Of a stretch of 64,000 nucleotides of DNA, positions 56,768 to 64,000 are shown piece by piece. The notes below the pieces were generated by a model that saw only the letters and a list, made by a program, of their open reading frames with translations, did not search any database and was not told the origin of the DNA. The DNA is taken from NCBI RefSeq assembly GCF_022023855.1, contig NZ_CP059450.1:496001-560000 (forward strand), written 5' to 3'. The DNA comes from Azospirillum brasilense. GTDB lineage: Bacteria > Pseudomonadota > Alphaproteobacteria > Azospirillales > Azospirillaceae. Position 1 is the stretch's first letter, and each line of letters starts with the position of its first letter. The translations under genes were made by a program, and so were the position numbers.

Positions 56768-58069
56768 TCACCCGATCATCAGCGAGGGCAGCCACGTTAC
56801 CATGCCCGGGAAGATCCAGAGCAGCGCTACCATCAGGATCATCATCACGAAGAAGGGCAGGCTGGCCTTGCCGATCGTGAAGATGCTCTTGCCCGTCATG
56901 GATTGCAGGACGAACAGGTTGAAGCCCACCGGTGGGGTGATCTGCGCCATCTCCACCACGATGATGATGTAGATGCCGAACCACAGCAGGTCGATCCCGG
57001 CGTTCTGCACCATCGGCAGGATGACCGAGGTGGTCAGCACGACCATCGAAATGCCGTCGAGGAAGCAGCCCATGACGATGAAGAACAGCGTCAGCACGAC
57101 CAGCAGCGCCGCGGTGGAGAGCTGCATGGAGGTGATCCACTCCGCCAGCAGGCGCGGAATGCCGGTGTAGCCCATGGCGACGGTCAGGAAGGCCGCTCCC
57201 GCCAGGATGAAGCCGATCATGCAGGAGGTGTGCGCCGCCCCCATCACGCTGTCGCGAAAGGTCGCCCAGCTCATCGTGCCGGTGACCATGGCCAGCAGCA
57301 GCGATCCAAGAACGCCGATGCCCGCGGCCTCCGTCGGCGTGGCGATGCCCGCGTAGATGGAGCCGAGCACTCCGACGATCAGCAGCATGACCGGGATCAG
57401 CGACCCGGTATCGCGGATCTTCTCCGCGAAGCTCTGGCGCGCCTCCCGCGGCGGCACGCGGTTGGGATTCAGCAGCGACCAGCCGCCCACATAGAGCATG
57501 AACAGGCCTGTCAGCACGATCCCAGGAATGACGCCGGCGATGAACAGCCGGGCGATCGACACGTCCGCCGCCACGCCATAGACGATCATGATGATCGAGG
57601 GCGGGATCAGCAGGCCCAACGTTCCGGCGCCGGCCAGCGAGCCGACGATCATCATCGGGTCGTAGCCGCGCCGGGTCAGCTCCGGGATGGTCATCCGCCC
57701 GATGGTCGCGGCGGTCGCGGCCGAGGAGCCAGAGACGGCGGCGAAGATCGTGCAGCCGACGATGTTGACGTGCATCAGCCGTCCCGGCAGCCAGCCCGTC
57801 CATGGCGCCAGCCCCTTGAACATGTCCGACGAAATGCGCGTTCGGAAGAGGATCTCGCCCATCCAGATGAACAGCGGCAGGGCGGTCAGGGTCCAGCTCG
57901 TGCTGGCGCCCCAGATGTTGGTGGCCATGACCATGCCGACGGGGCGGGTGGTAAACAGCGCCATGGCGACGAAGCCGACGCCGGCCAGCGCCAGGGCCAC
58001 CCAGATTCCGGTCCCCAGCATCAGGAGCATCGTCACCACGACGACAATGGAAGCGGTCGTCTGGTCCAT
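56768..58069 (-). CDS. TRAP transporter large permease (DctM type)
   Basis: A 433-residue DctM-type membrane subunit, about 12 helices, with the family pattern GSSAATAATIGRMTIPELTRRGYDP and IPPSIIMIVYG. It works with the small subunit (3 bases away) and the binding protein at 58737. Location between oxoprolinase genes and a solute-binding gene suggests import of 5-oxoproline or a related amino-acid derivative. Confidence 0.92.
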   Translation of the reverse strand: MDQTTASIVVVVTMLLMLGTGIWVALALAGVGFVAMALFTTRPVGMVMATNIWGASTSWTLTALPLFIWMGEILFRTRISSDMFKGLAPWTGWLPGRLMHVNIVGCTIFAAVSGSSAATAATIGRMTIPELTRRGYDPMMIVGSLAGAGTLGLLIPPSIIMIVYGVAADVSIARLFIAGVIPGIVLTGLFMLYVGGWSLLNPNRVPPREARQSFAEKIRDTGSLIPVMLLIVGVLGSIYAGIATPTEAAGIGVLGSLLLAMVTGTMSWATFRDSVMGAAHTSCMIGFILAGAAFLTVAMGYTGIPRLLAEWITSMQLSTAALLVVLTLFFIVMGCFLDGISMVVLTTSVILPMVQNAGIDLLWFGIYIIIVVEMAQITPPVGFNLFVLQSMTGKSIFTIGKASLPFFVMMILMVALLWIFPGMVTWLPSLMIG

Positions 58070-58072
58070 GGG

Positions 58073-58582
58073 TCAGCCCTCGCTCTGCATGCCGGCGCTT
58101 TGGTAGGACGCCTCGCGCCCCCGGATCACCGCCAGCAGGTCGTCCAGGAAGGCCACCACCAGAATGACCAGCCCGACGCCCATGGCGGCCTGCGGAATCC
58201 ACAGCGGGATGGGCAGCACGCCCTGTCCCAGATCGCCGAAATCGTAGGAATCGTAGGTCATGCGCAGCCAGTACCACGCGAAATAGCCGCTCAGCGCCGT
58301 GCCGAAGCCGAGGCAGACCAGTTCCACGACACGGCGGGGACCGCCGCGCAGCCGGTCGACCAGCACGCCGACGCGGATGTGCGCGCCGCGGCGCAGCGCC
58401 GGACCGAGCATGAGGAAGAAGGAGGCGGCCATGCAGTAGCCGGCCAGTTCGTCGGCTCCCGGCACCATGCGGTTGGCCAGCCGGGCGAAGACCTGGGACA
58501 CGATCAGCACGGCGATCAGCACCAGGAACACCGCGCCCAGGATCTCGGCGGCGCGGTAAAGGAAGGTCAATGCGGTGCGCAT
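58073..58582 (-). CDS. TRAP transporter small permease (DctQ type)
   Basis: A 169-residue four-helix DctQ-type subunit that supports the DctM permease: EILGAVFLVLIAVLIVSQVF, then CMAASFFLMLGPALRRGAHIRVGVLVDRL, which is the DctQ signature. It sits between the binding-protein gene and dctM, with a palindromic repeat just upstream of it. Confidence 0.9.
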   Translation of the reverse strand: MRTALTFLYRAAEILGAVFLVLIAVLIVSQVFARLANRMVPGADELAGYCMAASFFLMLGPALRRGAHIRVGVLVDRLRGGPRRVVELVCLGFGTALSGYFAWYWLRMTYDSYDFGDLGQGVLPIPLWIPQAAMGVGLVILVVAFLDDLLAVIRGREASYQSAGMQSEG

Positions 58583-58638
58583 GGCGCGACCACCTCCGGG
58601 TAGAGCGGGCGGGGGGTTTTTTGTGGTGGGCGTGTTGC

Positions 58639-58722
58639 CCCCACCCCGGCCCTCCCCCGCTTCGCAGGGGAGGGAGTTAAAATCCCCTCCCCTGCGAAGC
58701 GGGGGAGGGTTAGGGTGGGGCC
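58639..58722. repeat. REP-like paired palindromic element
   Basis: Two inverted copies of a GC-rich palindrome: CCCTCCCCCGCTTCGCAGGG on the left (from 58650) and its reverse complement CCCTGCGAAGCGGGGGAGGG on the right (to 58709), each itself able to form a hairpin, flanked by CCCCACCC/GGGTGGGG. About ten AT-rich bases separate the arms. This is the pattern of bacterial interspersed REP elements. It sits between the TRAP binding-protein and small-permease genes and may lower permease expression relative to the binding protein. Confidence 0.7.
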
Positions 58723-58736
58723 AACGTCGCCGCCGC

Positions 58737-59723
58737 TTACTTCCGGAAGGCCGAAATGATCGCCTCGCCGTCGGCGCCGGCGGCCTTGGTCCACTCGTCG
58801 GTCATCGTCTTGCCGATGGCGGCGAAGCCGTCCTTGATCGCCGGGGACGGGGTCAGCACCTTCATGCCGTTGCCGGACAGGGTCTGGTTCAGCTCCGCCG
58901 TCTTCTTCTCCCACTCGGTCCAGCCGGTGGCCTCGGCCTTGGCGGCCGCCTGCTCGACGGCCTTCCTCGTGGCGTCGTCCAGGCCCTTCCAGACCTCGGT
59001 GCTGACGAACACCATGTTGCGCGGCAGCCAAGCCTGCACATCGTAGTAGACGTTCACGAAGTCCCACGCCTTGGTGTCAACGCCGGTGGCGGCGGAGGTC
59101 ATCATGGCGGTGACGATGCCGGTGCCGAAGGCCTGGGACACTTCGGCGGCCTCGATCTTGGTCGGCACGGCGCCGGCCAGCTCGGCGATGCGGGTGGTCG
59201 CCGGGTTGTAGGCGCGGAACTTCTGCCCCTTCAGGTCGGCGACGGAGGCGATCTCCTGCTTCACGTAGAGGCCCTGCGGCGGCCACGGAATCGAGTAGAG
59301 GAGCTTCAGGCGCTGACGCTCCAGCTTCTTCTCCAGATAGGGCTTCGACGCCTCGTAGAGCTTCTTGGAGGCGGCGAAGTCGGTCGCCAGGAAGGGCACG
59401 GAATCAAGACCGTAGAGCGGGTCCTCGTTTGCCCAGGAGCTGATGAGCACCTCGCCGATCTGGGCCTGCCCGGACTGGACGGCGCGCTTGATCTCCGGAT
59501 GCTTCACCAGCGAGCCGTTGGAATGGACGGTGATCTGGATCTTGCCGTTGGTCGCCGCCTTCACATCCTCGGCGAACTGGCGCACCGTGATGGTGTGCAG
59601 GTTTGTGTCGGGATAGGGGGTCGGCATGTCCCAGGTCTCGGCGAAGGCCGCGACCGGGGTGGCGCAGAGGCCGATGCCGAAGGCGGCGGCGGCGAGGCGG
59701 GTACGCAGGGTGATCGCGGTCAT
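58737..59723 (-). CDS. TRAP transporter solute-binding protein (DctP family)
   Basis: A 328-residue periplasmic binding protein with a signal peptide ending AFAE at about residue 30. The mature part shows the DctP pattern: TNLHTITVRQFAEDVKAATNG and ADLKGQKFRAYNP, in which the arginine typically binds a substrate carboxylate. With the DctQ and DctM genes it completes a tripartite importer in the oxoprolinase island. The start of the hydro-lyase gene upstream is in the same direction, separated by 1 base. Confidence 0.92.
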   Translation of the reverse strand: MTAITLRTRLAAAAFGIGLCATPVAAFAETWDMPTPYPDTNLHTITVRQFAEDVKAATNGKIQITVHSNGSLVKHPEIKRAVQSGQAQIGEVLISSWANEDPLYGLDSVPFLATDFAASKKLYEASKPYLEKKLERQRLKLLYSIPWPPQGLYVKQEIASVADLKGQKFRAYNPATTRIAELAGAVPTKIEAAEVSQAFGTGIVTAMMTSAATGVDTKAWDFVNVYYDVQAWLPRNMVFVSTEVWKGLDDATRKAVEQAAAKAEATGWTEWEKKTAELNQTLSGNGMKVLTPSPAIKDGFAAIGKTMTDEWTKAAGADGEAIISAFRK

Positions 59724-59724
59724 G

Positions 59725-60588
59725 TCATGAAGCTCCCTGTTCTTGTCTGAAGAGTTGCGCGACCGAAGGGGACACGCCTTCCAGCTCGGCGTTCAGCCGG
59801 TCGGTGACCAGCATGTGGCCGGGGCTGTGGGCGATGGCGAAGGGCAGGCGGGCGGCGGCGAGCGCCACCTGGGGGGTGACCCCGCAGGCCCAGAAGACGG
59901 GGACCTCACCGGGGGTGAGCGGGACGGCGTCGCCGAACTCCGGCTGCGACAGGTCGCGGATGCCGAGCGCCGCCGGGTCGCCGATGTGGACCGGCGCGCC
60001 GTGGACGGCGGCGTAGCGCCCGGTCACCGTGGCGGCGCGTTCCGCTTGCGCGGGCGTCATCGGCCGCATCGACACCACCATGCGCCCGGCGAAGGGCGGG
60101 ACGGCCACGCAGTCCCGATCCGTCACGTACATCGGCACGTTGCAGCCGCGCTCGATGTGGCGGACGGGAAGGCCGGCGGCGAGCAGCGCCTCCTCGAAGG
60201 AGAAGGAGCAGCCGATGGCGAAGGCGACCAGATCGTCGCGCCAGACGGACAGCAGGTCCTCTGGCTCCTCCGCCAGCAGGCCGTGGCGATAGATGCGATA
60301 GCGCGGAAAGTCGGTGCGCAGGTCGAGGTCCGTTCCAAGCTCCGTGAAGCGGTGATCGCCCGGCTTCGACACGGCGAGCAGCGGGCAGGGCACCGGGTTG
60401 GCGCGGCAGAACCGTTCGAAGGCGGGGGCCACCTCGGCGGGAACGATGGCGAGGTTCGCCTGCACATGGCCCGGCGCCAGTCCGGCGGTCGGCCCGCGAT
60501 GCTCTCCCCGGCGGATCGCCAGACGCGCCAGCAGGGCGGCGGATGGGGTGCCGAGGGGAAACGGGGTGCTTGGGGTCACGGACTGCAT
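59725..60588 (-). CDS. Putative hydro-lyase / D-glutamate cyclase-like (DUF1445, YcsI type)
   Basis: A 287-residue DUF1445 protein with [29 protein letters not shown] and [34 protein letters not shown], the family signatures. In B. subtilis ycsI lies beside the pxpABC genes, as here. Mammalian relatives of this family include D-glutamate cyclase, which interconverts D-glutamate and 5-oxo-D-proline, a good fit to an oxoproline island. ATG 60588 is chosen for family length; an in-frame ATG at 60639 overlaps the LysR gene end. Confidence 0.88.
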   Translation of the reverse strand: MQSVTPSTPFPLGTPSAALLARLAIRRGEHRGPTAGLAPGHVQANLAIVPAEVAPAFERFCRANPVPCPLLAVSKPGDHRFTELGTDLDLRTDFPRYRIYRHGLLAEEPEDLLSVWRDDLVAFAIGCSFSFEEALLAAGLPVRHIERGCNVPMYVTDRDCVAVPPFAGRMVVSMRPMTPAQAERAATVTGRYAAVHGAPVHIGDPAALGIRDLSQPEFGDAVPLTPGEVPVFWACGVTPQVALAAARLPFAIAHSPGHMLVTDRLNAELEGVSPSVAQLFRQEQGAS

Positions 60589-60631
60589 GGCGGGCAAAAC
60601 CTCGGTGACCGAACTGTTGTGTCCTAAAGGT

Positions 60632-61594
60632 TCACGCATCCGTCCGATCCGTCAAATTTTCATTTTTGATCGTTTGCGATAAACGGCGTTTATCAGTCGG
60701 CGTCCTATGCCGCTGCGCGCGCACGATCTCCAGCGCCATGTCCGCCACGATGGGCACCAGCGGGTTGTCGCTGTCCACCGGGTGGCAGATGGTGAAGTCG
60801 AGGTCGGGCAGCGGGTCCTCCGCCGGGATCAGCCGCAGCAGCCCTTCGGCCAGTTCGCGCTCGATCACCGCGGGCGGGATGGCGCTGATGCCGATGCCGT
60901 CCAGGGTCATCCGCACGATGCTGGCCAGCGAGCTGTTGCCATAGAAGCGCAGCGGTGGCAGGCCGGGCCGCTTGAACATCTGCTGGATGGCCACCGACGG
61001 TTTGGTCTGCCGGGAAAAGGTGATGACCGGGTAGCGCGCCAGATCGGCCAGACCCAGCCGCCCGGCGGGGAGGTCGAGCGAGGGGCTGGCCACCCAGGCC
61101 ATGGGGTAGCTGCTCAGCGCCTCATTGCGCATGTCCGGTTCGGCCACCGGCCCCAGCATGAAGGCGATGTCGAGGTCGTGCGCCAGCAGCCCGTTGCGCA
61201 GGTGGATGGAGGTGTCGACCTCGATCTCCAGGCTGACCAGGGGGAAGCGGTTGTGCACCCGTTCGATCAGGCGGCTCAGCCACGTGTGGACGATGGTTTC
61301 TGCCACGCCGAGCCGGATCAGCCCGCGCAGGGTCGTCGATTCGGCGACCGCGTGCACCAGTTCGGCCTGGAGCGTCAGCATCCGTTCGGCATGGTCCAGC
61401 AGCTCCATGCCCTTCAGCGTCAACGTCACCCGCCGCGTGCCGCGGTTGAACAGCTGGACGCCCAGCTCCTTTTCCAGCTGGGCGATGCGGGCGGAGATGG
61501 CCGGTTGGGTGGTGTTCAGCCGCCCTGCGGCGGCTCGGAAGCCGCCCAAACGGGCGATCCACACGAAGGCTTCCAGGTTCTTCAGGTCCAGCAT
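60632..61594 (-). CDS. LysR-family regulator of the oxoproline island
   Basis: A 320-residue LysR regulator with w[39 protein letters not shown] and a substrate-binding domain from about 90. It heads the minus-strand run of the island and is the likely regulator, possibly sensing 5-oxoproline or a relative. ATG 61594 starts at the HTH; GGGGCGA lies upstream. It is divergent from the RND efflux genes, so control of those genes is an alternative. Confidence 0.88.
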   Translation of the reverse strand: MLDLKNLEAFVWIARLGGFRAAAGRLNTTQPAISARIAQLEKELGVQLFNRGTRRVTLTLKGMELLDHAERMLTLQAELVHAVAESTTLRGLIRLGVAETIVHTWLSRLIERVHNRFPLVSLEIEVDTSIHLRNGLLAHDLDIAFMLGPVAEPDMRNEALSSYPMAWVASPSLDLPAGRLGLADLARYPVITFSRQTKPSVAIQQMFKRPGLPPLRFYGNSSLASIVRMTLDGIGISAIPPAVIERELAEGLLRLIPAEDPLPDLDFTICHPVDSDNPLVPIVADMALEIVRAQRHRTPTDKRRLSQTIKNENLTDRTDA

Positions 61595-61757
61595 CGCCGA
61601 ATCGCCCCGCATCCCATGGCCGTTGTTACAGTCTGTTACCAAATGGCTGTAGGATGGACATTAACCTGCAAAGCCTCACCTGCGATAATGGGCCGCATTG
61701 CCTTATGGCAGGATGGCGCGCTCCGGCCGGACCGGGCAGCCCCACCGGGAGTTCGAT

Positions 61758-62942
61758 GTGACGAAACGCATAGCGCTGTTTGCGCTCCTGCTGGCCGCGC
61801 TGATCGGCGGCGGTTACTGGTACACGCAGCGGGCGGGCGGGGCCGACGCGCAGACGGCGAAGGCCGCCGCCCCGGCGGGACCGCGCGCCCTTCCGGTGGT
61901 CATCCAGACGGTCGAGAAGCGCGCGGTGCCGGAGCGGCTGGGCACCATCGGCTCGGTCCAGCCGGTGGCCGCCATCGCGATCAAGGCGCGCGTCGATTCG
62001 GTGGTCGAGACGGTCCATTTCACCGAGGGGCAGGAGGTGAAGGCGGGGGACCTGCTGTTCACCCTCGACTCCCGCGCGCTGGAGGCGCAGCTCCGGCAGG
62101 CCCAGGCCAATCTGGAACGCGACCGCGCCAATCTCGACAAGGCGCGTGGCGACGTGAAGCGTTACGAGCAGCTCGTCCGTTCCAACACCGTCGCCCGCCA
62201 GCAATACGACGCCGCGGTGGCCGCCGCCGACGCGCTGGAGGCCACGGTGAAGGCCGGGCAGGCTGCCATCGAGGCGGCCAAGGTCTCGCTCAGCTTCACC
62301 CGCATCGCCGCCCCCATGGACGGGCGCACCGGTGCGGTGAACGCCAAGCCCGGCACGATGGTGCGGGCGGCGGACGCCACGCCGCTGGTCACGCTGACCC
62401 AGCTCCGCCCGATCACCGTCGCCTTCAACGTGCCGGAACGCCACCTGCCGACCATCCGCGCGGCGATGGAGACGAGCACACTGGCGGTCACCGCCGGCAT
62501 CCCCGGCGCCGCCGTCCCGCCCGCCGAGGGCGCCCTGAATTTCGTGGACAGTCAGGTCGACCAGCAGACCGGCACGATCCTGGTGAAGGGCCAGTTCACC
62601 AACGCCGACACCCGGCTGTGGCCCGGCCAGTTCGTGGATGTGGTCCTGACCCTGCGCGTCGAACCGCAGGCCCTTACGCTTCCACAGGAAGCCGTGCAGA
62701 CCGGCCAGCAGGGCCGTTTCGTCTATGTGGTCAAGCCCGACGACACGGTGGAGATCCGCAACGTCACCGTGGCGCGCAGCCAGGAGGGCATCGCGGTCAT
62801 CGCCGACGGGGTGCAGGCCGGTGAGCGCGTGGTGGTCGACGGCCAGTCCCGCCTGTATCCCGGCGCCAAGGTCGCCGCCGCCAGGAACGGCGGAAAGGAG
62901 GGCGCCAACGGCAAGGCTCCGCTCACCGGAGGCGCGTCATGA
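61758..62942 (+). CDS. RND efflux membrane-fusion (adaptor) protein
   Basis: A 394-residue periplasmic adaptor. A GTG start at 61758 (GGGAG six bases before) opens a single N-terminal hydrophobic helix (RIALFALLLAALIGGGYWY). Then come the lipoyl/hairpin region VETVHFTEGQEVKAGDLLFTLDSRALEAQLRQAQ, the long coiled-coil and the beta-barrel part. It couples the inner-membrane pump to an outer-membrane channel, as MdtA does. Its stop overlaps the pump ATG. Confidence 0.92.
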   Translation: MTKRIALFALLLAALIGGGYWYTQRAGGADAQTAKAAAPAGPRALPVVIQTVEKRAVPERLGTIGSVQPVAAIAIKARVDSVVETVHFTEGQEVKAGDLLFTLDSRALEAQLRQAQANLERDRANLDKARGDVKRYEQLVRSNTVARQQYDAAVAAADALEATVKAGQAAIEAAKVSLSFTRIAAPMDGRTGAVNAKPGTMVRAADATPLVTLTQLRPITVAFNVPERHLPTIRAAMETSTLAVTAGIPGAAVPPAEGALNFVDSQVDQQTGTILVKGQFTNADTRLWPGQFVDVVLTLRVEPQALTLPQEAVQTGQQGRFVYVVKPDDTVEIRNVTVARSQEGIAVIADGVQAGERVVVDGQSRLYPGAKVAAARNGGKEGANGKAPLTGGAS

Positions 62943-64000
62943 CCCTCTCGGAGCTGTGCATCCGCCGTCCGGTGATGACCATCCTGCTGACGGCGGCGCT
63001 GGTTCTGGGGGGCCTAGCCGCCTACCGGCAACTGCCCGTCGCGGCGCTGCCGCGGGTGGATTTCCCGGTCATCAACGTCTCCGCCACGCTGCCCGGCGCC
63101 AGCCCGGAAACCATGGCGGCCTCGGTCGCCAGCCCGCTGGAGCGTGAGTTCTCGACCATCGCCGGCATCGACACGATCACCTCGACGTCGAGCCTTGGCA
63201 ACACCTCGATCACCATCCAGTTCGTTCTGGAACGCGACATCGACGCCGCCGCGCAGGACGTGCAGGCGGCCATTGCCCGCACCCAGCGCCGCCTGCCGGC
63301 GGAGATGACCACCGCGCCCAGCTACCGCAAGGTGAACCCGGCCGACCAGCCGGTGCTGATGCTGGCCCTCTCGTCGCCGACGCTGACGCTGTCGTCGCTG
63401 AACGACTTCGCGGAGACCGCGGTCCAGCCCAAGGTCGCCACCCTGCCGGGCGTCGCCCAGGTGCAGATCTACGGCGCGCAGAAATACGCTGTGCGCGTCC
63501 AGGTCGACCCCAACGCGCTGGCCGTGCGCGGCATCGGCATCGACGAGCTACAGAAGGCGCTGGCCGCCGCCAACGCCAACACGCCGGTCGGCACGCTGTC
63601 CGGCGCCCGGCAGCAGCTTGTCCTCGCCGCCAACCCGCAGCTTCCCGACGCCGACGCCTTCCGCGGCCTGATCGTCGCCTACCGCAACGGCGCCCCGGTC
63701 CGGCTGGGCGACGTGGCGAACGTCCTGGACAGCGTCGAGAACGCCCGCACGGCGAGCTGGCACAACGGCACCCGCGCCATCGTCATGGCCGTGCAGCGCC
63801 AGCCCGACGCCAACACGGTGGACGTGGTGGACCGGGTGCGCAACCTGCTGCCCACCTTCCGCGCGCAGCTTCCGCCCAGCGCCAAGGTGGAGGTGGTGAA
63901 CGACCGCTCCACCTCGATCCGCGAGGCGGTGGAAGACGTGCAGTTCACGCTGGGCCTGACCATCGCGCTGGTCGTGCTGGTCATCTTCCTGTTCCTGCGC
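62939..64000 (+). CDS. RND efflux pump, MdtB/AcrB type (3' end outside window)
   Basis: The first 354 codons of an RND permease of about 1040 residues. It shows the N-terminal RRPVMTILLTAALVLGGLAAY helix, the porter-domain PRVDFPVINVSATLPGASPETMA and the start of TM2-TM3 at the end (FTLGLTIALVVLVIFLFLR). The ATG overlaps the adaptor stop (ATGA). It exports drugs or other hydrophobic compounds; no resistance profile can be read from sequence. Confidence 0.93.
   Translation, partial: MTLSELCIRRPVMTILLTAALVLGGLAAYRQLPVAALPRVDFPVINVSATLPGASPETMAASVASPLEREFSTIAGIDTITSTSSLGNTSITIQFVLERDIDAAAQDVQAAIARTQRRLPAEMTTAPSYRKVNPADQPVLMLALSSPTLTLSSLNDFAETAVQPKVATLPGVAQVQIYGAQKYAVRVQVDPNALAVRGIGIDELQKALAAANANTPVGTLSGARQQLVLAANPQLPDADAFRGLIVAYRNGAPVRLGDVANVLDSVENARTASWHNGTRAIVMAVQRQPDANTVDVVDRVRNLLPTFRAQLPPSAKVEVVNDRSTSIREAVEDVQFTLGLTIALVVLVIFLFLR

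Overview
The window is chromosomal DNA with very high GC and strong G/C bias at third codon positions. It most likely comes from a plant-associated alphaproteobacterium of the Azospirillum type (Rhodospirillales). Pointers are an NAD-linked formate dehydrogenase (fds), a ChvG/ChvI-type two-component system, a SUF operon headed by an Rrf2 regulator, putative general-stress promoters of the EcfG type, and a histidine kinase with a plant-type ethylene-binding domain. Genus is inferred from gene content only. I saw no rRNA, tRNA, CRISPR array, phage or intact insertion sequence.

Layout. 1-4060 (mostly minus): 3' part of fdsB, fdsG, a LysR regulator, and a Bcr/CflA-type efflux gene with a frameshift. 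4335-7904: a large hybrid histidine kinase. 7951-14382: an EamA transporter, a FlaF-like/DUF2934 fusion, a PagL-like outer-membrane protein, a kinase fusion, a universal stress protein and several small conserved-looking unknowns. 14588-17616: folK-folB, a lipoprotein, a CoxG-family protein and a c-type cytochrome. 17702-21042: pepN and a DUF305 protein. 21063-27770: rrf2-sufBCDSU-sufT-sufA, with a clear palindromic operator over its promoter. 28057-30420: a three-gene membrane/envelope stress operon with a candidate EcfG promoter. 30682-39615: a coiled-coil unknown, a lipoprotein overlapping chvI-chvG, a cyclic-nucleotide-domain Na+/H+ antiporter and an EamA transporter. 39733-46141: a small unknown, a PhoD-like phosphatase, an ECF sigma/anti-sigma pair, and a RimK-like ATP-grasp ligase coupled to a GNAT-C39 peptidase fusion. 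46397-51968: glgP, a threonine-rich leader peptide, asd and prfC. 52188-54165: ethylene-receptor-like kinase plus receiver. 54176-61594: a 5-oxoproline utilisation island (pxpA, pxpC, pxpB, a TRAP transporter, a YcsI-type hydro-lyase and a LysR regulator). 61758-64000: an RND efflux adaptor and the 5' part of its pump.

The observations most worth following are: (1) a 26-codon leader peptide with seven Thr codons in eight, upstream of asd, which looks like thr-type attenuation on an aspartate-family gene; (2) the ethylene-binding sensor kinase, in which every ETR1 position I could check is kept with a constant offset of ten; (3) the RimK-like ligase translationally coupled to a GNAT-papain-like peptidase fusion, suggesting a peptide-tagging or peptide-natural-product system; (4) a set of EcfG-type promoter matches, one of them perfect, upstream of an ECF sigma gene and a membrane-stress operon; and (5) the FlaF-DUF2934 fusion. 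All functions are inferred from sequence reading; no database search was run.
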